64,000 bases of DNA from Paraescarpia echinospica (taxonomy: Eukaryota; Annelida; Polychaeta; Sabellida; Siboglinidae). Of this stretch, positions 44,539-58,400 are shown piece by piece (the stretch's first letter is position 1; each line of letters starts with the position of its first letter). The position numbers and the translations under genes are program-made. The stretch spans positions 71,054,049 through 71,118,048 of the forward strand of contig CM034531.1 of NCBI GenBank assembly GCA_020002185.1, given 5' to 3'. Under the pieces are notes generated by a model that searched no databases, was not told the DNA's origin, and worked only from the letters and a program-made list of their open reading frames with translations.

Positions 44539-46408
44539 TGTGTGTTATTTGCGTATAAAAGCAAAACTGAAGTGATAAGTCATAAGAGAGCGAAACAACT
44601 TGTCAAGCCACACGTTAATGTTCACCGACGCCGCAAGGGGCGTTGTAAGTCCTCGTGGGGACAGTATGTTGATAAACAACGCCACGTGCATTCATAAAAT
44701 ATGAACACGAAATCGATAAATGGAAATTATCTAGTCTCTTTTTCTCCTGCTAATTAGGTTACTGTAACTGGAACCTTTCAACCATCTTATGCTCCGTCTA
44801 AATACGTTAATCACAACTGTTAGTGGAAAACTAATATTACTATTAGTTACTTTCATAAAACATTGTGTATATAATCACTATTATTAGTACGCTAACTTGG
44901 ATGCAGTACGAGTGTATCTACTCCCAGGTGCTTTGGTCCACTCTCTTCTATTTATGTTCATTTGCATCCTTGAACCATTGGCCTCTGAGCTACCAATAGG
45001 CATTGTATTTCGGAAAACACAAAGGTAGTTATTTATGACTGGTTTATTTATTCAGTGGACAAATCGAGTGTTCAGCCATACCCCAGGGGATATCATGGTT
45101 TGTTGCTTAATGGGTGGGTGTAGTGTGAAATAGTTACTGGTATGTTGAGTTGTTGACATGAGCTAACCTAGGGAAACCAGAAAGTGTTCTGAGGAGGATA
45201 TTGGCGTTAAAGAAGTAATTCCATGCAGTCTTTAGGTGGACTCACAAAGCATTACCATATAAAGTTTGATCCTGATGTACAGTAAAACCAACGGCAAGAA
45301 GGAAGAGCAGTTGTTGACAATGAATATTAAAGGTGTGGTGGAAACTGAGATGTCAATTTCAATATCGAACAGGGCCAGAACAGTGACTGGCACCCACAGT
45401 TTGCCTATTCAAACAGCAGTGGCAATGACAGCAAAACAAACTTGCTATATAATGTTATTATAATTGCCTCTTCTTTTGTGAAAAAGTTGAATAGTATCAA
45501 CTATTGTGTATCTATTAAGGACATCCAAAAGACGTCAAAAATATCAAGATTCTTGTGATCAAACTGCATGATCTGTCCCAACAAAACTATCTTGGCATCT
45601 GCAACATGTATGGGGAAGTAATTTCAAGACATGATTTTTTAGGCAACTTTTATTTTTATAATCTCAGACCAATAGTCTTGTGTATTTGCCATCAAACTTT
45701 GCTTGAGAAGTACAAGTTTTGAAACTACAGCCAGGCAAGGCAAGGCACCAGCATACAGAAAGCGAGCGACTAGTTACATCAGTCTTAATACACAGAGATT
45801 ACTAGCCAACATGAATGAATCTTTAAGTCACTTGTACAGTTGTCCTGTCCCCAAAATGTTATCTAATGACTCGGTTAAGTCTGCGGCCCACCTCAGTAAG
45901 ATTCTGTTCAATTACACGACATGATTTCACTCCACTAAAAACAAAACTAACAAATTTGTACAAGCTGCCATGTCACAACGTACAGGTTCATGTTTTTTTG
46001 GTGAAATGAGATTGAAAATGAGCGAAAAAAAAAATATTTTGGAGAGATTTTTATATAACAAACTACCTTCGAAGAGTACTTGTACACAATGTTCATGCTA
46101 CAATTCTTCTTAATTCTGCTTGTTCTGTTGTCTTGTGTTGCTAATCCAGTTTCTTCACATCCTCAATGTAGGGGATGGTCTCAAAATATTGATGTGTAAA
46201 ACGTTTACAAACTTTTTACCTCAATAAAAAGGACCCCTAAAACCAACAGCACAATAAACAGTGAGTTGACAACCAGCAGGATGACACTGTAGGTCTCCTA
46301 CACAGACACTTCATACACTGAACTGTTCACTTCACAAATGTGGTCGCAGTAGGCAGGCAGCAGCATATACACATACAATAACAATAAATAGTTGCAGTAA
46401 GCATGTGA
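44539..46408. other. Interval between dctn2 and the TPR gene
   Basis: This holds the dctn2 3' UTR and the TPR gene promoter. A possible dctn2 poly(A) signal is TTTATT at 45649-45654 (AATAAA on the minus strand), about 755 bases past the stop codon. No further gene is seen; short frames such as 45703-45924 show no family features. Confidence 0.45.
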
Positions 46409-49400
46409 CTATTTCTTAACGGCCTTTAGTCGAGCTTCGAGTGCAGCACAGTTCTGTTTGATTGTCGCCATGTTGCTTGACATTGTTGTCTCGACCTGTG
46501 CAAAAACACATCAGTACACGATCACAGTCATATGTAATTAATTATATAACAAGTAGTCATAGTACAAACTTATGTAAGAGATGTGATCGCAATTGTCTTG
46601 CAGTTGCTGTATTTGAGATATGCAACACAATCAAGGTAAGATTGTTAATGATTAAATTGTAAGTTGATAAAACACTGAGAACACACCTTACAAGGCCTAG
46701 CAAGACACTAACAAAACACTGAGAACACACCTTACAAGGCCTAGCAAGACACTAACAAAACACTGAGAACACACCTTACAAGGCCTAGCAAGACACTAAC
46801 AAAACACTGAGAACACACCTTTCAAGGTCTAGCAAGACACTAATAAAACACTGAGAACACACCTTACAAGGTCTAGCAAGACACTAACAAAACACTGAGA
46901 ACACACCTTTCAAGGTATAGCAAGACACTAATAAAACACTGAGAACACACCTTACAAGGCCTAGCAAGACACTAACAAAACACTGAGAACACACCTTACA
47001 AGGCCTAGCAAGACACTAACAAAACACTGAGAACACACCTTACAAGGCCTAGCAAGACACTAACAAAACACTGAGAACACACCTTACAAGGCCTAGCAAG
47101 ACACTAACAAAACACTGAGAACACACCTTACAAGGCCTAGCAAGACACTAACAAAACACTGAGAACACACCTTACAAGGCCTAGCAAGACACTAATAAAA
47201 CACTGAGAACACACCTTACAAGGTCTAGCAATACACTAATAAAACACTGAGAACACACCTTACAAGGCCTAGCAAGACACTAATAAAACACTGAGAACAC
47301 ACCTTACAAGGCCTAGCAAGACACTAATAAAACACTGAGAACACACCTTACAAGGCCTAGCAAGACACTAATAAAACACTGAGAACACACCTTACAAGGT
47401 ATAGCAAGACACTAACAAAACACTGAGAACACACCTTACAAGGTATAGCAAGACACTAACAAAACACTGAGAACACACCTTACAAGGCCTAGCAAGACAC
47501 TAATAAAACACTGAGAACACACCTTTCAAGGTCTAGCAAGACACTAATAAAACACTGAGAACACACCTTACAAGGCCTAGCAAGACACTAATAAAACACT
47601 GAGAACACACCTTACAAGGTATAGCAAGACACTAATAAAACACTGAGAACACACCTTACAAGGCCTAGCAAGACACTAATAAAACACTGAGAACACACCT
47701 TACAAGGCCTAGCAAGACACTAATAAAACACTGAGAACACACCTTACAAGGTATAGCAATACACTAATAAAACACTGAGAACACACCTTACAAGGCCTAG
47801 CAAGACACTAATAAAACACTGAGAACACACCTTACAAGGCCTAGCAAGACACTAATAAAACACACCTTTCAAGGTATAGCAATACACTAATAAAACACTG
47901 ACAACACACCTTACAAGGCCTAGCAAGACACTAATAAAACACTGAGAACACACCTTACAAGGCCTAGCAAGACACTAATAAAACACTGAGAACACACCTT
48001 ACAAGGTATAGCAAGACACTAATAAAACACTGAGAACACACCTTACAAGGTATAGCAAGACACTAATAAAACACTGAGAACACACCTTACAAGGTCTAGC
48101 AAGACACTAATAAAACACTGAGAACACACCTTACAAGGTATAGCAAGACACTAATAAAACACTGAGAACACACCTTACAAGGTATAGCAAGACACTAACA
48201 ACACACCTTTCAAGGCCTAGCAAGACACTAATAAAACACTGAGAACACACCTTACAAGGCCTAGCAAGACACTAATAAAACACTGAGAACACACCTTACA
48301 AGGTCTAGCAAGACACTAATAAAACACTGAGAACACACCTTACAAGGTATAGCAAGACACTAATAAAACACTGAGAACACACCTTACAAGGTATAGCAAG
48401 ACACTAATAAAACACTGAGAACACACCTTTCAAGGTATAGCAAGACACTAATAAAACACTGAGAACACACCTTACAAGGCCTAGCAAGACACTAATAAAA
48501 CACTGAGAACACACCTTACAAGGTATAGCAAGACACTAATAAAACACTGAGAACACACCTTACAAGGTCTAGCAATACACTAATAAGACACTGAGAACAC
48601 ACCTTACAAGGCCTAGCAAGACACTAATAAAACACTGAGAACACACCTTACAAGGCCTAGCAAGACACTAATAAAACACTGAGAACACACCTTACAAGGT
48701 ATAGCAAGACACTAACAAAACACTGAGAACACACCTGAGAACACACCTTACAAGGCCTAGCAAGACACTAATAAAACTGAGAACACACCTTACAAGATAT
48801 AGCAAGACACTAACAAAACACTGAGAACACACCTTACAAGGTATAGCAACACTAACAAAACACTGAGAACACACCTTTCAAGGTATAGCAAGACACTAAT
48901 AAAACACTGAGAACACACCTTACAAGGCCTAGCAAGACACTAATAAAACACTGAGAACACACCTTTCAAGGTCTAGCAAGACACTAATAAAACACTGAGA
49001 ACACACCTTACAAGGCCTAGCAAGACACTAATAAAACACTGAGAACACACCTTACAAGGTATAGCAAGACACTAATAAAACACTGAGAACACACCTTACA
49101 AGGTATAGCAAGACACTAACAAAACACTGAGAACACACCTTACAAGGTATAGCAACACTAATAAAACACTGAGAACACACCTTACAAGGTCTAGCGAGAC
49201 ACTAACAAAACACTGAGAACCCACCTTACAAGGTCTAGCGAGACACTAACAAAACACTGAGAACACACCTTACAAGGTCTAGCAAGACACTAATAGGACA
49301 CTGAGAACACACCTCACAAGGTCTAGCGAGACACTAACAAAACACTGAGAACACACCTTACAAGGTCTAGCAAGACACTAATAAAACACACCTTACAAGG

Positions 49401-52400
49401 TCTAGCAAGACACTAATAGAGCAGAATAAAATAACAGTATTATTTTACTCTCAGCTGTAGGTGTAAGCCATGATTCGTTTGGATAGTATAATCATAATAG
49501 ATTTCCTAAATGTTTTAGCTGTGTCATACTTCGGACAACTTCTGCATTATATAATTAACGATATCAAAACTGCCTAACCTGTTTGTTTTCATGCACCTCT
49601 GAGCAGTTTCTTGCAATTTATGCATAACAGGAGTTACTATTATTATCAGATAAAAACGGTACATTATTGGTCTGATTGAGAAAGAGAACACTGCTTTAGA
49701 AGTTACCACAAGCATGACACCTTTCATGTAAGTGAGAATAGTTGCTACGACGTACAGATATAATACAAGTTAATTTTATTGGGGGAGGACAGAGGTGGGG
49801 CAGAATTTTGTTCGTTCACCAATTATCATAGAACTTAGGAATACGGGAGTCGGCCAGAATTGAACAGAGATGGACACTAGACCGTCCTGTAATTTTTGTA
49901 AACACATGGTCTCACCTGTTTCAGCATGTCTCCATGGTTGACGAGACGGGAGCTAATCTGCTGCTGTGCCATATCCAGATGCGTGATGGCCTGGCTAAAC
50001 TGCAGCGCTGACAACACACAGACAGGAACACTTCAGAGAGGGAACCAACCTCAAGTCAAACCGCCATCTGACCACCATTAAGCTTTCAGTCATGCTATAA
50101 TTAATGTATAATTAATGTCACAAGCTCTCGATTTCTTTGGTGGTATTGTATTTAAATTACATTGTCCATAAAAATAGTGGCCTCATTTTGGTTGCATATG
50201 TCTAGTGGAGCCCTATGTGAGCTACTTTTATGCATGGTTTCACGTTCCATGTTAGTGTCTATAGCGAGTTCCTCATGATTGAGTGTCAAGTATCGCACCT
50301 GACTGTGCTGCAGAGCCCAACAGCACCACAGACTCATAGTTCTCCAATATGCCCACTTCCTTGTAAATCAAATAAATAAATTTATTTGACAAGAATTGCC
50401 TGAATTGAATATGGTCTCAAAATCTAAAAATAGAAAATTTGTTCCATAAGTGGCCAGAGCTGACCAGAACCCACCTTGTTCGTGGAGATCCTTCAAGGCT
50501 GTGAGGCGGTCAACAATGTGAGGCAGAGAGTCGGCCACTCCGTCCCACTTCTTGACCAGCTCGTACAGTTCTGTCACCTGTCACAGCAACGACACTGCAT
50601 CTTGGCAGCCTGACCAAATATCTCTTACAAAAGTGCCTTTTATTTATGTCTAATTCCCTACTGTCTAACCTGCTGAATACTGCCTTGGTAAATATTCAGG
50701 TGCACCACATATTTTAAATCAGATCAGACAGCAGTGGTTTGGACATGTTGAATGCAGAAAAGAAGATAATGTGATAAAGAAAGCTTGGAGGCTACATATA
50801 GATCAGCCAAATACAGCAAGGGACGACAAATAACATAAGTGATGGATATGGTGAGGAGAGACATGGAGGTGGCAGAGGTTGTGTTGAGGAGAGCCATGGA
50901 CGTGGCAGAGGTTGTGGTGAGGATATACATGGAGGTGGCAGAGGTTGTGTTGAGGAGAGACATGGAGGTGGCAGAGGTTGTGGTGAGGAGAGCCATGGAC
51001 GTGGCAGAGGTTGTGGTGAGGAGAGACATGGATGTGGCAGAGGTTGTGGTGAGGAGAGACATGGAGGTGGCAGAGGTTGTGGTGAGGAGAGACATGGAGG
51101 TGGCAGTGGTTGTGGTGAGGAGAGACATGGAGGTGGCAGAGGTTGTGGTGAGTAGAGACATGGATGTGGCAGTGGTTGTGGTGAGGAGAGACATGGAGGC
51201 GACAGAGGTTTTGGTGAAGAGATACATGGAGGTGTCAAGAGTTGTGGTAAGGAGATACATGGAGGTGGCAGAGGTTGTGGTGAGGAGAGACATGGAGGTG
51301 GCAGTGGTTGTGGTGAGGAGAGACATGGATGTGGCAGAGGTTGTGGTGAGTAGAGACATGGATGTGGCAGTGGTTGTGGTGAGGAGACATGGAGGTGGCA
51401 GAGGTTGTGGTGAGGAGAGACATGGAGGTGGCAGAGGTTGTGGTGAGTAGAGACATGGATGTGGCAGTGGCTGTGGTGAGGAGAGACATGGATGTGGCAG
51501 TGGTTGTGGTGAGTAGAGACATGGATGTGGCAGTGGTTGTGGTGAAGAGAGACATGGATGTGGCAGTGGTTGTGGTGAGGAGAGACATGGATGTGGCAGT
51601 GGTTGTGGTGAGTAGAGACATGGATGTGGCAGTGGTTGTGGTGAGTAGAGACATGGATGTGGCAGTGGTTGTGGTGAGTAGAGACATGGATGTGGCAGTG
51701 GTTGTGGTGAGTAGAGACATGGATGTGGCAGTGGTTGTGGTGAGTAGAGACATGGATGTGGCAGTGGTTGTGGTGAGGAGAGACATGGATGTGGCAGTGG
51801 TTGTGGTGAGTAGAGACATGGATGTGGCAGTGGTTGTGGTGAGTAGAGACATGGATGTGGCAGTGGTTGTGGTGAGTAGAGACATGGATGTGGCAGTGGT
51901 TGTGGTGAGGAGAGACATGGAGGTGGCAGAGGTTGTGGTAGTAGACATGTAGGTGGCAGAAGATGTGGAGGACGACACAATGGACAGGGTGTCTGAGCAG
52001 CTGAGGATCCAAGTGGTCACTCCCCATTAGGAATACACAGTCAATAGAAGATGATATACATTCAATCAAAATTGCAAAGGGTAATTCATGTAAATTTGTA
52101 TATCTTAGGTCACTAACTCATAAAATAATGACTTATTCGAGTGACACACCCATATTTTCTCTCTGTCAACACTAGTGTTTGGATGAATACATTATTATTA
52201 TTCTTAATTTCATCCATATGTTGATGACTTTTGCTTTATACATGACTATGGGAACACTTAATCCTTTGGTTTTGTTGCGCCACTGAGCTACGATGTTTTG
52301 AGGATATTGGTGCTAAGGAGGTCAGTTTTATTATTCTGTATTTGCTCACCTTGCTCTGTTTCTCTGTGTCCTGCACAGAAGCTTGCACCTTCTGCAGTTT

Positions 52401-55400
52401 CTCGAGCCTCGTGCCCAGGACATGAAGTCTCAACTCAATGTCACTCAAGTTGGTCGTGTCGAGCAACTTGAGCTTCGACATCAGCAGCGTTACGGACTCC
52501 TGGTGGCAAACAACAGCAACATCACATAACTAGGATTTAGGTAATCACAGATTCAAGGTTGGCGATTTCATTCAACTTTTTACATAAATCACTGGCTTAA
52601 ATCAATTTATTTTTTAATAATTGATTTACACATTTCGTTTTTTAGCTATAGTTAAACTCAAGCCAAGAGAAGATGAATCTACACAACAATAATACGGTAA
52701 CAAAACTATAAAACCAGTTGGTGTTAAAAAATATAAATCAAATATATCGATTAGTAATTTTAAAATTTATATTGTTTCTTTAGAAAAACATCATGACATG
52801 TTCAGGTGGGATCTAATAGTGTGTTTGTTTCCAAGGATTTTTTCAAAAAGCTTATTAGCTAGATAAAGTAGCATTTGAAGAATGGTTATACTACTTGGTG
52901 CACTGCAACTGTGAGAAGGTACAATACTGATGCATGACTCACCATTAATGTTTTGTTAGTGGTTTCTGCCATCAGCGTCGACTGGTAAACAAACAATGCA
53001 CAACATTAGACTCCAAGGCACATTTACCTTTTTTATATTTATGATTTTAAATGTGCCTCAGAATACAACTGCTCTGTTATGCTACATAAATATTGATAAA
53101 ATACATGGTAAATTTAGAGTACTGCAACAGTACAGCAGCTAAGACACACAACACGTGGTACTCGTTTATACCCAATACAAAAATGGTGGTTAAAAGCATC
53201 CAATCTTATCGCATGTCCATGTGAGTGTAACAAAATATTTAAATTAAATACAACTAGAAAGGATAAATGAAGTATAGAGTTTGCCCTTACAATCTTCTCT
53301 GGGTTGTTTCCAAGGAGAACTTCTATTCTCTCCAGTCTCTGGTCGACGTCAGCCAACTACAGCACAACATCGTCTCATTTACTACATGTGCTGAACTAAA
53401 GCAAATGCATTAAATGCACAAAGCATAACTTTTATTATAAAATCGTGTTATGTAGTAAAAACTATTCTAGCACCACAACCACCAAAATATGTTTTAATGA
53501 ATTGCACACATTTAACATAATTCAACAGTTATTTGTTTGAATTTTGCTGCTCAGTACATTTGATAGTAGCTGACAACTGCCTGACAACATCGGATCGCAT
53601 GTGGATATATGCTGTAAAATTGACCTCTTCATGCAGTCAATGTGAACGTGATACTCGCACTGAAACATTAATATTATGCAAATATATTATCCACTACCAC
53701 TGTCAGGTTTTCATTTTATATCACACAGCTGAGTAAGTTTTGAAACCTATGCAACTGGATATGAATGCGAGTCCTCTCAATGGTGAATCCTACATTCCAG
53801 CCACTGGCCAACTGAGTGCCGACCTACCTTCGCATTGTTACTGAACTTGGCCTGCTCAGGACGGTGGAACAACTGATAGGTCACATGGTCATTGTCGCTT
53901 GCAGGCATCGCTGCTTCAGACTTTTTCCCAGCTTGCTTTGCAGCTGGTGCTTTGAAACTGTCTATTTCTGTCATCAGTCTCCTGTGAAAACAGCATTATA
54001 TTATCAGCAAGTATCAGTGACTTCACAAGTTCTATAACTAGAAGATAAATAAAAACATAGCTAGCTACTATTGAGTGGTGATAATTTAAAAATACGAATA
54101 CATGGATATTGAAACGTGTGGCATCAGTTCACCTTGTGGGATGTTTCTTGTTGAATGTTTGTGAGTATCAGCACGGTGATATTGCATTACATCATCTCAT
54201 AACTATCTTCACTATTGTCAGTGTATAATGTATAAGCTGGCTTACTTCCACTAAGGAAGAGTACAGTGCTCAGTGCACCAACTGTGAGTGAGTACATTAT
54301 GAATGTGTAGTTTAGTCATTTATTAAAATTTGTGTCACCAACATTAAGGTGGTAAGGATGCCTATGACATGCTTGTTTTGATTTAAATCAAATTAATAAA
54401 TGTTTTGAAGATAAAGTGACAATTTTTTCTCAGACAATGCCTAACACATTAAACAATACTCCAGACCAAAAAGAATTGATTTTTTATGTTGTTTAGTGAT
54501 ATTTAAATGTGTTTAAAGACAAAGGCAAAAATCACCCTAAAATGGCAATTTATTTCATTTTGAGAAACTCCCCAAAAGACAAATTTGTATGGTTGTAAGT
54601 ACAAATATGTTATTGACATTCGTACGGGTTTTTTGTAAACAAATGCATATTAAGTTTGATACAGCTTCATAAACATTTTGCTACAATGTTGAAAGACAGC
54701 AAAAATCCATACTGCATTTTTTGGCACGACCCCTTCACCAAACATAAAACCATCCCATGCAATTTTGGGTAAACACAAGTCGAGTTCATATGCCAAGTTA
54801 TGGCTTTGTAAGTATTGTAGTTTTTATAAAAAGTTACATTATGTAATACTTCCTGGTTGTTACTGATAATACAAGTGTCACCAGGTAATTTGACAGCGTG
54901 ATGCATTTAGGTAATTATAATACAACAGAATAGTGGCATAAGAATAACCAGACTATATGATCTGCATTCATGGTGAACGAATTTATGTTTGAACTGGGCT
55001 GACGCACACGTGATCGTCACTATGGAAACATCGTCAGTTTCCAAGAATCTGAAAAGGGACTTTCCACAGGCACATTAAAAATACTAGTTTTTAAAGGACG
55101 GATTGGTGACATATAGCGCTAGTGCCTTGGTTTTTTTAATAGTACACATATTCATACTGACACATACTAATGTTCTTTGAAGAAAAAAATTAAGAAATCA
55201 ACTGACATGATACCTGCCCCAGCTACCTTAAGGAGAGACACTGCAGCTAAAATGACATTTTTGACAAAATATAATTCTGCTGCATTCTGATAGCATTTTA
55301 TGTTTACTATTAATAAAGATCTCTTTTATAAGATTTATATACCTCTAAGTAACTTAAATTCATGGATAAAGTGTGCTTCTTTCATGTAATAAATTCCATT

Positions 55401-58400
55401 ACCGAATCTTTGACAGCCATTTACACCTGTTTGCTAAAAACAGTGTTTTTTTCCAATTTGGAAACGTCGTATCTGTAGAAGTAAATGCTATATTAATGAA
55501 ATTTTGACTGATGTGTTCCTTGGTAACTTCTCTATGCAATGTTGAGGAGATATTTTTTATTTTATTTTTAGTTATGTGGTGAACATAATGATTGTAATAA
55601 TTTTTTTTTTATTTTACCAACAAAATTGAAACATATCTATATTAAATAATGACAATACATAAAATATCTCTTTGACATTGCATGAATGAGATGTTGTAAA
55701 TAAGAACTAGAAAAAATTACATTGATTACTGCATTATTGGAGCTACAATGTTTACAAATTATGCTATTTTTCTCTATCAGGCAGTCATCTTTGATTGTTG
55801 CCATGGAAACGGGGGTCTGGCAGAAAAAATGTCAATATATTTCATTCAATGAGACATACTCTACAAATTGGGTACAGCACAATGCATTAATTATGCATTA
55901 AAAAAGTCCTATCCAGCTGCCATATCTCCCCTCTAGTATTTATTAAAATATTTGTTTTATAATATATATAATTATGTATCTTAAAACTGCTTGTATGTTT
56001 TATGATTTATGTGCCTATTAATGGGCTGGTATTGGATATATGGTGCATTACAAATTTGTTGTAACATTTGTTACTTTCAAAATATGATTCTTTGTCTGGT
56101 TGCTTGAGTACCTGTATAACATTGTGTCATATCTTGACTGTCATCACAAGCACCATTCAGTGTCTACACTGATCACATGTAGTATCATCTACACAATGAG
56201 AAAAGCGGCCATAAAATACTCCGCATCTACTGGGTACATGTATTTACTAACGAGGGTCATCAGTAGCCTGTCTGGGCTGACTTACTTCTGCAGCGCGCCC
56301 TGGGGGTCTGACAGATTGACAACGCCCGAAGAACCAAGAACTTTCTCGAGGTGAAGGTCAGTCAGCTGATGCTGCAGGTATTCGACCTGCTTTGCCAGAG
56401 TGACGGGAGACATCGCCGCCGCCGACTCAGACTTGATGTTCTCCTGTCAGCATGATGACACAGATGTCAGAATGGTGACACATATATCAGAATGACACAA
56501 ATGTCAGAATGGTGACACATATATCAGAACGGCGACACGTATATGTCAGCATGATGACACAGATGTCAGAATGATGACACATATGTCAGAAGGATGACCC
56601 AGATGTCAGAATGACACAGATGTCAGAATGATGACACGGATGTCAGAATGATGATACAGATATCAGTATGAAGACATCAATATCAAGATGATGACACATG
56701 TCAGATTGATTACATTTACACCAATATCAGAATGGTTATACAGATATCAGTAATCAAAATGATGACACATATCAGAAGGATGACACCGATATAGAAATGA
56801 TGAAACAGATGTCAGAATGATAACACTGATATGAAACAAAGTTGGATTCATTGGGAGAGGAAGTCAGCTGCTGTTTCATGTACTCACATAAAATCTGACA
56901 TTTACTGAAACAAACCGTAAGTTTTAAATCGTGCTGAACTAAGTTATTTGAGCATGTGACATGAGTGCATCTGACCCCTATGAAAGGTCATGACCTGACC
57001 TTGATTTGAGTGACCTCCTCCGACAACTCCCTCATCTCATGCTGTAGTCGCTGGTACTTCTGCTGGGGCGTCTCTCTCACCCCGCACCCCTCGCCCACCT
57101 GGGAAGGCAACACAGGGCATATGTAATCACCCTGTTGGGGCCTGTGTTGTTACATCTATGAGCTACATTGAACACCAGAAATAATCAGCATTTCTTACAA
57201 ACACCAGGACTAAACCTGCCTTCCCTAGAATGTCAGGCACAAACACTACCTAACAAATGCATGAAATAAATAAATCGGGGGAGACTGACTTTACAATTAA
57301 CTAAATTAGTTAACTTCACTAAAACAATGGAATAAATGACACTAAAAAGGAAGCTGGTTCTAAATGATACACTAATGTAGATATACCCCTGGTGTAATAC
57401 TATAAAACAAGATGTTTTATCATAGCTGTTATGACAAACTACATCATAATTGTTCTGAATCGATTACATATACTCGATCTGGTGATGCGAGCTTTAAATT
57501 AGTAGCACTTTGGTAACACTGGGCTAATGTATTTATTTTACACACTATACCTTACAAATGGTTGGTTATAGTGGTGAATACTTCTCTACAAACAGCATCA
57601 CTTACAATCTCATACTCTGTGCGTGGCACACTGTAGCCGGTCCTCTTGGTTTTGCCAATGCGGTCAGAAAAATCTGCAAGTATCAAGTGTATGGACTATA
57701 GTAAAAAGTGTACCCCAAAGGTTCTCTAAACTCCTAAATTGTCCACAACAAGAGTTATGTTATTTGTGGATTTATCTTTCCCACCAGTTTGTGTTGATAT
57801 CAGACATGGGGTCAAATACATTTGTATCTGTATTTCAAAGTATTTAAATACTTTAAAAAAATATTTGTCCTTGTATTTGACATGAAAGTATAATACAATA
57901 TAATACAATAATACAACAACGTATTATTTGGTGGCATATTAACTTGATATGCCACCAAATAATACGTTGTTGTATTATTGTCAATGTGTGATCTGAATCG
58001 CTCGTAAGTTTCATCATATCTATAACCAGGAAGGCATTATTGAGTTTACAATCATATCTTAATATAACTTTTCAAAGCCTTGAAAAGAGGCAAAATGTTG
58101 CACATGTATGAATATTGTCACCAAGAGCACAAATCTTTCTTTGTTGTCACACAGTTGATAATCACAAATTTGAAATCACACAGTAGTTTGAAAATTAATT
58201 TGTTTAGGTATATGTGAACTTATTTACTAAATACATAGTAACCCGAGATCATATAGATGCTGAAAATTATGCCAGGAAATAACCCATGAACAAATTTGAT
58301 CAAAACTGCTATCGTTAATTAATGATATTAAATTATAACTTCAACATAAAGACATAATTCTACCTGTAATAAACAATTGGCCTACCTATTGCACTACCAT

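Noticed and set aside
45703..45924. A 73-codon frame in the dctn2/TPR interval
   Set aside because: No recognisable motif, probably chance within the 3' UTR region.
46664..49423. CRISPR-like look of the 44-bp array
   Set aside because: There are no unique spacers. The units are contiguous and variable, and the DNA is animal.
50724..52069. Reading frames of 418 and 425 codons on the minus strand
   Set aside because: They only translate an 11-residue repeat from the 33-bp minisatellite, open on both strands, and lie within dctn2 intron 10.
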